Part shown: in pieces, positions 42,142 through 49,717 of the stretch
Position numbering within the stretch: position 1 is the stretch's first letter
Layout: each line of letters opens with the position of its first letter
Source of the DNA: Anaerolineae bacterium
GTDB taxonomy: Bacteria; Chloroflexota; Anaerolineae; Anaerolineales; UBA11579
Direction: 5' to 3'
Length of the DNA stretch: 64,000 nucleotides
Assembly (NCBI GenBank): GCA_004297445.1
Contig: SCUK01000074.1
Coordinates: 1 to 64,000, forward strand
Program-made: the position numbers and the translations under genes
Notes under the pieces: generated by a model
The model's database searches: none
What the model saw: the letters and a program-made list of their open reading frames with translations, nothing else
Told to the model about the DNA's origin: nothing

Positions 42142-43479
42142 TCACACATCTATATTGCTATACGCCTTGCGATTGTCTTCGGCCATCATCTGCGCGGCGC
42201 GGCGGCCGATTTCCACGGCGAAGTTCGTGCCGCGGTCCCACGGGTACACCTGGCTCATGCTGGCGAAGTACAGGCCTTCAATCGGCGTGCGGATATCCGG
42301 GATGTTCTGTGAGTGGTCCACCAGCGGCACCGGCTGGGCGTACTTGGTGCGGTGCAGCCATACCTTATTCACCCAACTGCGGTCAAAGGCCGGGTTGATG
42401 CGCTGGATGCCGGGGATGAATCGCTCCAGCAATTCATCTTCGCTCAAATTGAAATACTCGTGCGTGCCCTCCAGATAATCGCCGCAATAGACGATATGCT
42501 CGCCGCCAAAATACTCCGGCGAGAGGAAGTTGGTGTGCTCCACCAGCGCCAGGAACGGAAATCCGGCGTCTTTGGGGATGTTGTACCAGTAATAGCCCTG
42601 CGGACTTAACGGATTCTTAAGCGAGAGGGTGAGCACCACCGCGCCCATGCTCTTGAGCGCCAGCAGACCCTTGAGGTAATCAGCGGAGAGGGTGGGGGCC
42701 AGCCGCGCCAGCAGGCCGGGCGAAGTGGTCACCAGCACCTGGTGGTAGGCGGCCATCGTCTGGCTGTCTCCGGTGGTCACCGCCAGGCGGCCGCCGGGCA
42801 GTTTCACCACTTCGCTGGCGCCCAGGTTAAGCTGGATGTCCACGCCCATCTTGCGCAGGATGGCGGCGAAGTCATCCGCAAATGCTTGGAAACCGCCGCG
42901 GTAGGTGCCGAGGCGCGTGGTGCGGGCGTGGAGGCGCGCCCACATCCAGGCCATGTTCACCTGTTTCGCATACGGCCCGAACTTGCCGACCATCAACGGT
43001 TCCCACATCTGCTCGTACACCCGGTCGCCGGCCCACTTGCGCATCCAGGCGTCCACGGTGGTTTTTTCCAGAGCGCGCCAGTTGTTGCTCAGGCGCAGGT
43101 ACAGCCCCACCAGCCCGAAGCGGATTTTGTCCAGCCCCCAGCCGAGACCGGGGTACATCAGCGCTTTGGGAATCGAGTCGAACGGATACCACTTCTCTTT
43201 GTGCAACAAAACGGTGTAGGGGCGCGGGAACAGCACGTTGCCGCGTAGGCCAAGTTCATCCATCAGCCCCAGCATGTGCTGGTCGCTGGCGAACCAGTGG
43301 TGATAGAACTTCTCCACCGACCAGTCCCAGCCCGGCTCCTTGAACCCGGCGGCCAGCCCGCCCACGTGGTCGGCGGCTTCATAGATGGTGACGGTGTGCC
43401 CGGCTTTGGCGAGGTCATAGGCGGCGGCCATGCCGCCAAAGCCCGCCCCGAGGATGGCGATGTGTTTGCGTCCGCTCAT
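42142..43479 (-). CDS. NAD(P)/FAD-dependent oxidoreductase (amine oxidase/PPOX-like)
   Basis: 445 residues. The dinucleotide-binding motif is HIAILGAGFGGMAAAYDLAKAGHTVTIYEA, followed by the GG doublet DHVGGLAAGF typical of protoporphyrinogen-oxidase/UDP-galactopyranose-mutase-like flavoproteins. The C-terminal GLYFASMSQVYPWDRGTNFAVEIGRRAA block binds FAD again. Such enzymes near flippases and glycosyl genes often modify lipid-linked sugars, but the substrate is unknown. ATG 43479 overlaps the previous stop (ATGA); third gene of the coupled operon. Confidence 0.87.
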   Translation of the reverse strand: MSGRKHIAILGAGFGGMAAAYDLAKAGHTVTIYEAADHVGGLAAGFKEPGWDWSVEKFYHHWFASDQHMLGLMDELGLRGNVLFPRPYTVLLHKEKWYPFDSIPKALMYPGLGWGLDKIRFGLVGLYLRLSNNWRALEKTTVDAWMRKWAGDRVYEQMWEPLMVGKFGPYAKQVNMAWMWARLHARTTRLGTYRGGFQAFADDFAAILRKMGVDIQLNLGASEVVKLPGGRLAVTTGDSQTMAAYHQVLVTTSPGLLARLAPTLSADYLKGLLALKSMGAVVLTLSLKNPLSPQGYYWYNIPKDAGFPFLALVEHTNFLSPEYFGGEHIVYCGDYLEGTHEYFNLSEDELLERFIPGIQRINPAFDRSWVNKVWLHRTKYAQPVPLVDHSQNIPDIRTPIEGLYFASMSQVYPWDRGTNFAVEIGRRAAQMMAEDNRKAYSNIDV

Positions 43480-44081
43480 GGTGAGACCTGTTCGTTTGCT
43501 TCCCGGGCCACGCGCACGTCGTCGGCCTGGTTGAAGAGCCACACCAGCCCGAGGCCGGTGATGATTCCACTGGCCAGCGCGCCCCAGTGTTCGGCGTTGG
43601 CTTCCATCGATGTGCCAGCCAGCACGAAGCCGGTCTCGGCGGCGGCCCAATGCCCCAGCGCCGAGAAGAATATCCAGCGCGCGGCTTTGGGGACTTCGAG
43701 CCGCAGCACGGCCCACTGCGCCGCGCCGATGGCCGCGCCCTGCACAGCCTGCAACAGGACCACAAACAACATCAGCGAGCCGGCGGCCTGCGCCGCCAGC
43801 CCCCACGCCCGCAAAGGCTCCTGCAGGGCGCCGGCCAAAATGCCATAGGCAGTGATGCCCAGGAACGTGGCTGCGCCCCACAACGCGCCGATGTGCGAAC
43901 GCCGCGACACCACCAGCCCCTGTAACAGGCCGCGCACCGCGCCGCTGAGCGCCGGGCCAAGGTACCAGGCCTCCGGCGGCAGGTTGGGTGCAATAAGGTC
44001 AAAAATGGGGCGGCCTACCAGCGCGGCGGCCAGCCACAGGCTGAAAAAAAGCACATCGTCTTTGCGGAATGAAATTCGCAT
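43476..44081 (-). CDS. Multi-pass membrane protein
   Basis: 201 residues with about five hydrophobic segments; no family recognised. Gly/Ala-rich helices (FLGITAYGILAGAL, SLMLFVVLLQAVQGAAIGAAQWAVL, ALASGIITGLGLVWLF). The ATG at 44081 lies one base past the flippase-like stop, and its own stop overlaps the FAD gene start, so all three are translationally coupled. It probably works with those partners in a membrane-linked step. Confidence 0.75.
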   Translation of the reverse strand: MRISFRKDDVLFFSLWLAAALVGRPIFDLIAPNLPPEAWYLGPALSGAVRGLLQGLVVSRRSHIGALWGAATFLGITAYGILAGALQEPLRAWGLAAQAAGSLMLFVVLLQAVQGAAIGAAQWAVLRLEVPKAARWIFFSALGHWAAAETGFVLAGTSMEANAEHWGALASGIITGLGLVWLFNQADDVRVAREANEQVSP

Positions 44082-44082
44082 A

Positions 44083-45102
44083 TCAGGCCGTCTCCGGGTT
44101 GGGCTGTGGTTCGTCGGTTGGCACCTCGCCCCAGCGGATGCCCTCGCGCAGCGCATAATACGCGCCCAGCGCGGTAATCGGCACCCACAACGCCACATGC
44201 AGAGTGAGGGTGTAGGCCGCGGCGAGCGCCTGCGGTACACCGTAGGTCACCAGCACCGCGATGCCCGGCGCGTCGAAAGTGCCCACATAGCCCGGCGCGC
44301 TGGGGATGGTGGTGGCCAGGTTGACGATGCCGTTCATCAGCATCAGGGCGAAGAAAGACACTTCAAAATCGAAGGCGTGCATCACGAACCAGTACTTGCC
44401 GGTCTCCAGCAGCCAGATGACCACCGAGGTCAGGAACACCATCAACGCCTCGCGCGGCGAACGCAGCGATTCCAGCCCGCCGATGAACCGGTTGGCGATG
44501 CCGGAGACTTTGTCGCGCCAGCGCACCGGAACGAGCCGGGCGATGAACCACGCCACCACGCGCTCGGCGCGCAGCGGGAACATGGCCGCCAGCAGGAACA
44601 CGCCCAGCGCGCCCATAAACGCCACTGTGCCCCACAGCGCCACGCTCTGGATGTTGCCCACGAAACCCGAATCGCCGGTGAGTTGTGCCAGCTCCGGCAG
44701 GTTGAGGAACACGAAGGCCAGCATCACCACGCCATCAAACACGCGCTCCACGATGATGGTTGCCAGCGAAGCAGAGACTGCCACGCCTTCCTTGCGCTTG
44801 AGCACCACGGCCCGCAGAATCTCACCGGCGCGCGCCGGGTAGATGTTATTGCCCATATAGCCGATGGCGACGATGGGGAACATGGTGCGGGTGGAGATGG
44901 CTTTGACCGGCCGAAGCAGGTAATGCCAGCGCCAGGCGCGCGCCCACACGCCAATGAAATATACGCCGATGCCCGGCAGTAGCCACCATAAACGCGCGTC
45001 CTTCAGAGCTTCCCACAGGTCACCCACATGCAGGCCGCGCAGCGCCAGCCACAAAAACAGCGCGCTGACCAGCACGCCGAGCCAGAATTTCCAGTTTTTC
45101 AT
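44083..45102 (-). CDS. Flippase-like protein (LPG synthase transmembrane family)
   Basis: 339 residues with 7-8 membrane helices, matching the UPF0104/AglD-like lysylphosphatidylglycerol synthase transmembrane family: WHYLLRPVKAISTRTMFPIVAIGYMGNNIYPARAGEILRAVVL, then VERVFDGVVML, and the late TTIPSAPGYVGTFDAPGIAVL. These are conserved family blocks. The lysyl-transferase domain is absent, as in proteins thought to move or modify lipid-linked sugars. Head of a three-gene coupled operon. Confidence 0.9.
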   Translation of the reverse strand: MKNWKFWLGVLVSALFLWLALRGLHVGDLWEALKDARLWWLLPGIGVYFIGVWARAWRWHYLLRPVKAISTRTMFPIVAIGYMGNNIYPARAGEILRAVVLKRKEGVAVSASLATIIVERVFDGVVMLAFVFLNLPELAQLTGDSGFVGNIQSVALWGTVAFMGALGVFLLAAMFPLRAERVVAWFIARLVPVRWRDKVSGIANRFIGGLESLRSPREALMVFLTSVVIWLLETGKYWFVMHAFDFEVSFFALMLMNGIVNLATTIPSAPGYVGTFDAPGIAVLVTYGVPQALAAAYTLTLHVALWVPITALGAYYALREGIRWGEVPTDEPQPNPETA

Positions 45103-45165
45103 GCGCGGGATTCTACCATCCAGACCGATTCAGTCTTGCGTTCCCGTAGTTGCAAAGCCAGCCCA

Positions 45166-45651
45166 TCACGGGTTGTCGTATAGATAGAAGACGTAATCCT
45201 GCGGCCCGGTCTTGATGCCCATGTCGTTCAATTGCCGGAGAATCTGGGCGCGATGATCGGTGCCGTGGTTGATGACATGCAGCAGCACCTGCCACAGGAT
45301 GAGATTCTCGTCCTCGCCTTTCAGCGGCTTCTCGTTCAGCCTGCCGTCCTGCAGAGTTTCCAGGTACTCGCCCATGAATCGCTCAACGCTATCCCAGTAG
45401 GCGCGGATGGCGTCCTTATCCTGCAACGTGGCGGGGTCGGGCGAATCAGGAATCCCTTTGCCGCGCAGATCGCTGAACCAGGCTTCGTCCACGCTGATGA
45501 GATGCACGATTTGATTGCGTACCGACCCCTGCGAGTAGTTCACATCCTTGTTGAACAGGTCTTCCGGCAGGTCCTTGATGTAATCATTCCACGTCTTGCG
45601 GTTTTCAGCGAAATGATAGTCGTAGTAACGGCGAAAGGTATTGGCATCCAT
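45166..45651 (-). CDS. DinB-like metal-binding protein
   Basis: 161 residues of the DinB/YfiT four-helix bundle. The metal triad is visible as His50 (VHLISVDEAWF), His129 and His133 (HVINHGTDHRAQI). The role is unclear; family members act as thiol-dependent transferases or in stress responses. Starts at ATG 45651 after a GAGGAG-like site; stand-alone. Confidence 0.87.
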   Translation of the reverse strand: MDANTFRRYYDYHFAENRKTWNDYIKDLPEDLFNKDVNYSQGSVRNQIVHLISVDEAWFSDLRGKGIPDSPDPATLQDKDAIRAYWDSVERFMGEYLETLQDGRLNEKPLKGEDENLILWQVLLHVINHGTDHRAQILRQLNDMGIKTGPQDYVFYLYDNP

Positions 45652-45741
45652 GGTCAGATTTCTCCTCTTTTGGGGTGGAACTGCTGGCGGATTCTAACCG
45701 CCGCTCCCGGCTTCAAAAAAATGGACGGAAGTTTTGTAAAA

Positions 45742-47040
45742 CTATTCCGCAAGCGTTTCAAGCAGCGCTTCAAATGACGTCAGCCAGGCGATGCTGTCAA
45801 TGAACGCTTCCAGGTCGGCGGAACCGGCGCGCAGGTCGCGCACCGCCGCGCCCACCGGGTCTTCACCAGCCGCGCCGCCGGGCACATCGGCATAGGCGCC
45901 GTAGAACGCAAAGTATGCCTGATTCAACTTGCGGATGCGGTAGCCGTTGTCCCAGAAGAACTGGCGGCGCGCTTCCATGTAGGCTTCGGCCTCTTCAATT
46001 TTGCCTTGGGCCAGCAGGCCGTCCACCGTCAGGCGGGTTTCGTGCATTTCGGCGCGGAAGTCAAACGGCGGCGGCTCGGTGGGCGGCGGGGGCGCGGTGT
46101 TTTCAGGCTCGGGGGCCGGCTCGGCGGGCGGCGCGGGCGGCGGCGGAGCGAACTCCGGGAAATAGCGCCGGATGAGTTCCGCGCCAATCTCCTTGCCGGC
46201 GATGTTGGCGGTGGTCTCGTTCATCGTACGCAGTTCGGGCGTGGCGTCATACAGAAAACCCAGCGGGCGCAAGGTGAGGTAATTATGAATCCATTCGTGC
46301 GCCACCACCTCCACCAGGAAGTTAAGGTTGGTGGTTTGAATCACCATTGTCGGGTAGGTGCCGATACCTCCCACCGGAACCACCAGCGTGGAGTAGTCCA
46401 ATCCTGCGGCCACCGCGTCTTCCAGTTCAATGTGCTGTTCCAGCGTGGTCTCTGTCTGGAGCGAGATGTTGCGAATTTGCTCGATGCGGTCACGCGGCGA
46501 GACGATGAGCGCCCACGGCAGCGGCGTGCTGTGATACAGCACTGGCGGCACGGGTTGGCCGCCCAGCGTCAGCCCGAAGTCGGCGGCCACCGTCGCGACC
46601 ATCGCCTGCAGGATGCTCTCCGTCAGCGGGCCGAGGTCGGCGCGCCGCACCGCCAGCGCGTCCAGGCGGGCGCGTGCTTCGGCGGTGGCGGCGTCCGGGT
46701 CGGGCAGGTTGGGGTCGGCGTACAGCGTGGCGATCTCGTCTTCGGTGCGCTGGATGTCTTCCACCAGCGCCAGGTAATCCAGCACCACCTGCCGCTGGGC
46801 GTCCAGGTCCAGGTAGCGTTCGGTGTCCAGCAGATTCTGGGTGACCTTCACCCGGAAGGCGTTGAACGTCCAGGCTTCGTAATCAAATTCGTAGGCGCGG
46901 GTGTAGGCGCGGATGCGCTCGATGGTGTCGCTGGGCGGCAGGGTGGCCGGGCCAAGCGGGAAGATAAGCAGCGCGGCCACCAGCAGCGTGAGGACGCGGT
47001 GCAGGCTGCGCTCAAGCAGGGCGAGGGTCTTTGAATTCAT
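45742..47040 (-). CDS. Membrane-anchored putative metallopeptidase
   Basis: 432 residues with an N-terminal signal/anchor (RVLTLLVAALLIFPLG). Residues about 60-150 are helical. VVAHEWIHNYL is a HExxH zinc motif, and MNETTANIAGKEIG downstream could give a third ligand (gluzincin-like). A Pro/Ala-rich insert (about 300-330: PPPPAPPAEPAPEPENTAPP) separates a C-terminal helical part. The exact peptidase family is not recognised. It follows RNase Z by 12 bp, so the two are probably cotranscribed. Confidence 0.72.
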   Translation of the reverse strand: MNSKTLALLERSLHRVLTLLVAALLIFPLGPATLPPSDTIERIRAYTRAYEFDYEAWTFNAFRVKVTQNLLDTERYLDLDAQRQVVLDYLALVEDIQRTEDEIATLYADPNLPDPDAATAEARARLDALAVRRADLGPLTESILQAMVATVAADFGLTLGGQPVPPVLYHSTPLPWALIVSPRDRIEQIRNISLQTETTLEQHIELEDAVAAGLDYSTLVVPVGGIGTYPTMVIQTTNLNFLVEVVAHEWIHNYLTLRPLGFLYDATPELRTMNETTANIAGKEIGAELIRRYFPEFAPPPPAPPAEPAPEPENTAPPPPTEPPPFDFRAEMHETRLTVDGLLAQGKIEEAEAYMEARRQFFWDNGYRIRKLNQAYFAFYGAYADVPGGAAGEDPVGAAVRDLRAGSADLEAFIDSIAWLTSFEALLETLAE

Positions 47041-47052
47041 CAGGCGGGCGGG

Positions 47053-48006
47053 TCAGTCGTCGCTGGTGGTTTCCATCTTCATGCATTCGCCGCGGCGAAT
47101 CTGGTAGACGTCGAAGTCACGCGCCACGAGGGTGTTCTCGAATACGGCGCGCGCTTCCTTTTTGATGTCGCGCTCGCGGTAACGGCGCGAGACGTGGGTG
47201 AGCAGCAGGTGTTTTACCCCGGCTTCGGCGGCCAGTTCGGCGGCCATGCCGGCGGTGAGGTGCGCAAACTGGTGCGCCATCGCTTCTTCTTCCTTCAGGT
47301 AAGTGGCCTCGATGACCAGCGCGTCCGCCCCGCGCACCGCGTCCACCAGGTCTTTGGTTTTTCCGGTATCGCCGATGTGGATGAATTTTACACCTGGCGT
47401 TTCCTCGCCCAGCACATCTTCCGGGGTTACTTGTACGCCGTTCTCCAGCGTGATGGTCTCGCCTTTCACCAGCCGGCCGCGCAGCGGGCCGGGCGGCACG
47501 CCCAGCGCATCGGCTTTTTCCGGCAGGAACGGGCGGCGCGCCTGTTCTTCAAACACGAAGCCGTAGCAATCCGGCCCGCGGTGGCTCACCGGGATGGCCG
47601 TGACGCTGAAGTCACCTTCTTGAAAGATGACGCCGGGTTTAATTTCGGTCATCTTGACCTCGATGTCCATTTTGCCCGGCACCAGCACGCGCACGCCGTA
47701 GAGCAGGTCGTGGATGCGTTCCAGCGCCCACTTGCCCGCCATGATTTCCACTTCCTCGATGGTCTCCCAGCGTGAGAATGTGGAAAACAACCCGGCCAGC
47801 CCCAGGATATGGTCCAAGTGGCCGTGGGTGATGAGGATTTTATTGAGCTTCTTGAAGCCCAGCCCGGAAGTGAGAATCTGGCGCTGGGTGCCTTCGCCGC
47901 AATCGATGAGAAAGCGGTGTTCGTTGTGCTTCACCACCTGGGCAGACAGCCCGCGCTGCACGGAAGGGGCCGAGGCCGAGGTGCCGAGAAAGACGATTTC
48001 AAACAC
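47053..48006 (-). CDS. rnz: Ribonuclease Z
   Basis: A metallo-beta-lactamase-fold endonuclease that trims tRNA 3' ends. The zinc signature is THGHLDHILGL (H61, H63, D65, H66), with PVSHRGPDCYGFVF, IHIGDTGKT, and the later LLLTHVSRRY as further ligands. LIDCGEGTQRQ is the usual N-terminal block. 317 residues matches bacterial RNase Z. Because the tRNA-Leu in this window lacks an encoded CCA, a 3' processing nuclease is expected to be essential. Confidence 0.95.
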   Translation of the reverse strand: MFEIVFLGTSASAPSVQRGLSAQVVKHNEHRFLIDCGEGTQRQILTSGLGFKKLNKILITHGHLDHILGLAGLFSTFSRWETIEEVEIMAGKWALERIHDLLYGVRVLVPGKMDIEVKMTEIKPGVIFQEGDFSVTAIPVSHRGPDCYGFVFEEQARRPFLPEKADALGVPPGPLRGRLVKGETITLENGVQVTPEDVLGEETPGVKFIHIGDTGKTKDLVDAVRGADALVIEATYLKEEEAMAHQFAHLTAGMAAELAAEAGVKHLLLTHVSRRYRERDIKKEARAVFENTLVARDFDVYQIRRGECMKMETTSDD

Positions 48007-48126
48007 AGATTTTCCTTAAAACAGAGTTGAGTAGGAATATTGTACCCCACGGCACATCCCCGGTTTTTACAAAGATTTAATGCCCGCCGCTTACAATCAG
48101 ACGACATTAACCCTATGGAGATTTAC

Positions 48127-48852
48127 ATGCCCCGTACCTTACTGGTTTCTTTCCTTGCTCTAACCCTGCTGCTTTCCGCCTGCGGCGGCGGCGGTACACC
48201 GGCCGCCACCCAGATTCCCAGCCCCACCGCGCCGGAAGCCACCGCCCCGCCTACTGTGGCCCCGGCGGGAGAAACACCCGCCGCCCATACTCCTACAGAC
48301 GAACCGGCCAGCGGCCCGGCGCTCTTCGTGCTGGACCCGGCCCGCAGCCAGGTCTCGTTCAGCGTGGATGAAGTCCTGCGCAACGCGCCCTATACCGCCA
48401 TCGGCGTCACCAGCCAGGTGAGCGGCGAGATTCGGGTGGACTTTGAGAACCCGCCCGCCACAGTGGTGGGCCCCATCACGGTCGTGGCGGGCTCCCTGAC
48501 CACGGACAGCAGTTCGCGCAACGGCATGATTCAGCGTTTCATCCTGGACACCAACACGTTCCCGACCATCACCTTCACGCCTACCAGCATCAGCGGTTTG
48601 CCGGATGCCGTGGAAGTGGGCGCCACGTATGAAGTGACCATTACCGGCGACCTCACCATCCGCGACATCACCGCCACCGAGACGTTCACCGGCCAGGTGA
48701 CACTGGTTTCCGAGACCGAGTTGCAGGGCTACTTCAGCACGGTGGTGCTGCGTGGCACCGTCTACGGTCTGCAAATTCCCAGCGTGCAGCAGGTGGCCAG
48801 CGTGGATGATGACGTGAAGCTCGAGATCAGTTTTGTGGCGGTACGGCAGTAG
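48127..48852 (+). CDS. YceI-family lipoprotein
   Basis: 241 residues. The signal peptide ends in a lipobox LSAC (Cys19), followed by a Gly run and a Thr/Pro/Ala-rich linker (about 25-65). The YceI lipocalin-like barrel then begins (LFVLDPARSQVSFSVDEVL) and includes VVAGSLTTDSSSRNGMIQ, FPTITFTPTSISGLP and GDLTIRDITATETF. YceI proteins bind isoprenoid-type lipids. ATG 48127 is chosen because TGGAG lies six bases upstream; ATG 48115 lies in that site. Confidence 0.9.
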   Translation: MPRTLLVSFLALTLLLSACGGGGTPAATQIPSPTAPEATAPPTVAPAGETPAAHTPTDEPASGPALFVLDPARSQVSFSVDEVLRNAPYTAIGVTSQVSGEIRVDFENPPATVVGPITVVAGSLTTDSSSRNGMIQRFILDTNTFPTITFTPTSISGLPDAVEVGATYEVTITGDLTIRDITATETFTGQVTLVSETELQGYFSTVVLRGTVYGLQIPSVQQVASVDDDVKLEISFVAVRQ

Positions 48853-48881
48853 GGAATGCCAACCGTCAGGCAGCAAACCTC

Positions 48882-49580
48882 GTGACGGTATTTACCTTTC
48901 ATCTAGCAAAGGTCACGATCCCCATGGTGGCCGGGGCACTCTTACTCCCGCCGACCGGGCGGCAGATTCGCGGCCTCCACCACGCTGAGTGCATGACGCG
49001 GATGACGTTGGGAGCGCCGATTCTGTCGCCGGCGCGAATGCAGTTGCGCACCCTGACGATGTTTGCCGCGTGGGAGAGCGAAGCCGCCGTAGACGAATTC
49101 CTTGTCGGCACGGGGCTGGGCCGCGCGCTTGCCGCCGGCTGGCATGTGCGGATGGCGTTCCAGCGGCGTTGGGGGTACGTCAGCGAATTTGATGGCCTTC
49201 CCGAAAGCGTTGGCGAGCAGGACCCGGCCGCGCCCGTAGTGGCGGTGACCCTCGCCCGGATGAAGCTTCCGCAAATCCCGCGCTTCATTCGTTGGGGCAG
49301 GCCGGTCGAAGAACTCGTTCGAGACCATCCCGCCAAAACCCTGGCGCTGGCGGCCTTGAGACTGCCACGCACGGTCTCTACCTTTTCCGTGTGGACATCA
49401 CAACAGGCGATGGTCGACATGGTCCGTGGACTTAGCGCCGTACCTCAACCGGAACGCCATGCGGCCGCAATGGCCGAGCGCCAGCGCAAGGATTTTCACT
49501 TTGAGTTCACCACGCTTCGCTTCAGGCCGCTTGCAGAGTACGGGCAGTGGGAAGGCCGCAATCAAATCCGTCCGACTTGA
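48882..49580 (+). CDS. Spheroidene monooxygenase (CrtA)-like protein
   Basis: 232 residues, GTG start. The pattern of two ABM-like halves (LRTLTMFAAWESEAAVDEFLVGTGLG, then TVSTFSVWTSQQAMVDMVRG) with AAMAERQRKDFHFEFTTLRF near the end resembles CrtA-like haem-binding proteins widespread in non-photosynthetic bacteria. No carotenoid genes are nearby, so a carotenoid role is not supported here. Confidence 0.68.
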   Translation: MTVFTFHLAKVTIPMVAGALLLPPTGRQIRGLHHAECMTRMTLGAPILSPARMQLRTLTMFAAWESEAAVDEFLVGTGLGRALAAGWHVRMAFQRRWGYVSEFDGLPESVGEQDPAAPVVAVTLARMKLPQIPRFIRWGRPVEELVRDHPAKTLALAALRLPRTVSTFSVWTSQQAMVDMVRGLSAVPQPERHAAAMAERQRKDFHFEFTTLRFRPLAEYGQWEGRNQIRPT

Positions 49581-49717
49581 GATACAGGCGCGGTTGCCGT
49601 ATTCTCCGATTACCAGAACATACATGCTATAATTGAATTCGAGGCGTAATTCAATCGCAACTTCCATTCCGTTGCCCTACAATGGAACGCGAGGTCGCTT
49701 AAAGTCCCTCGATTCAC

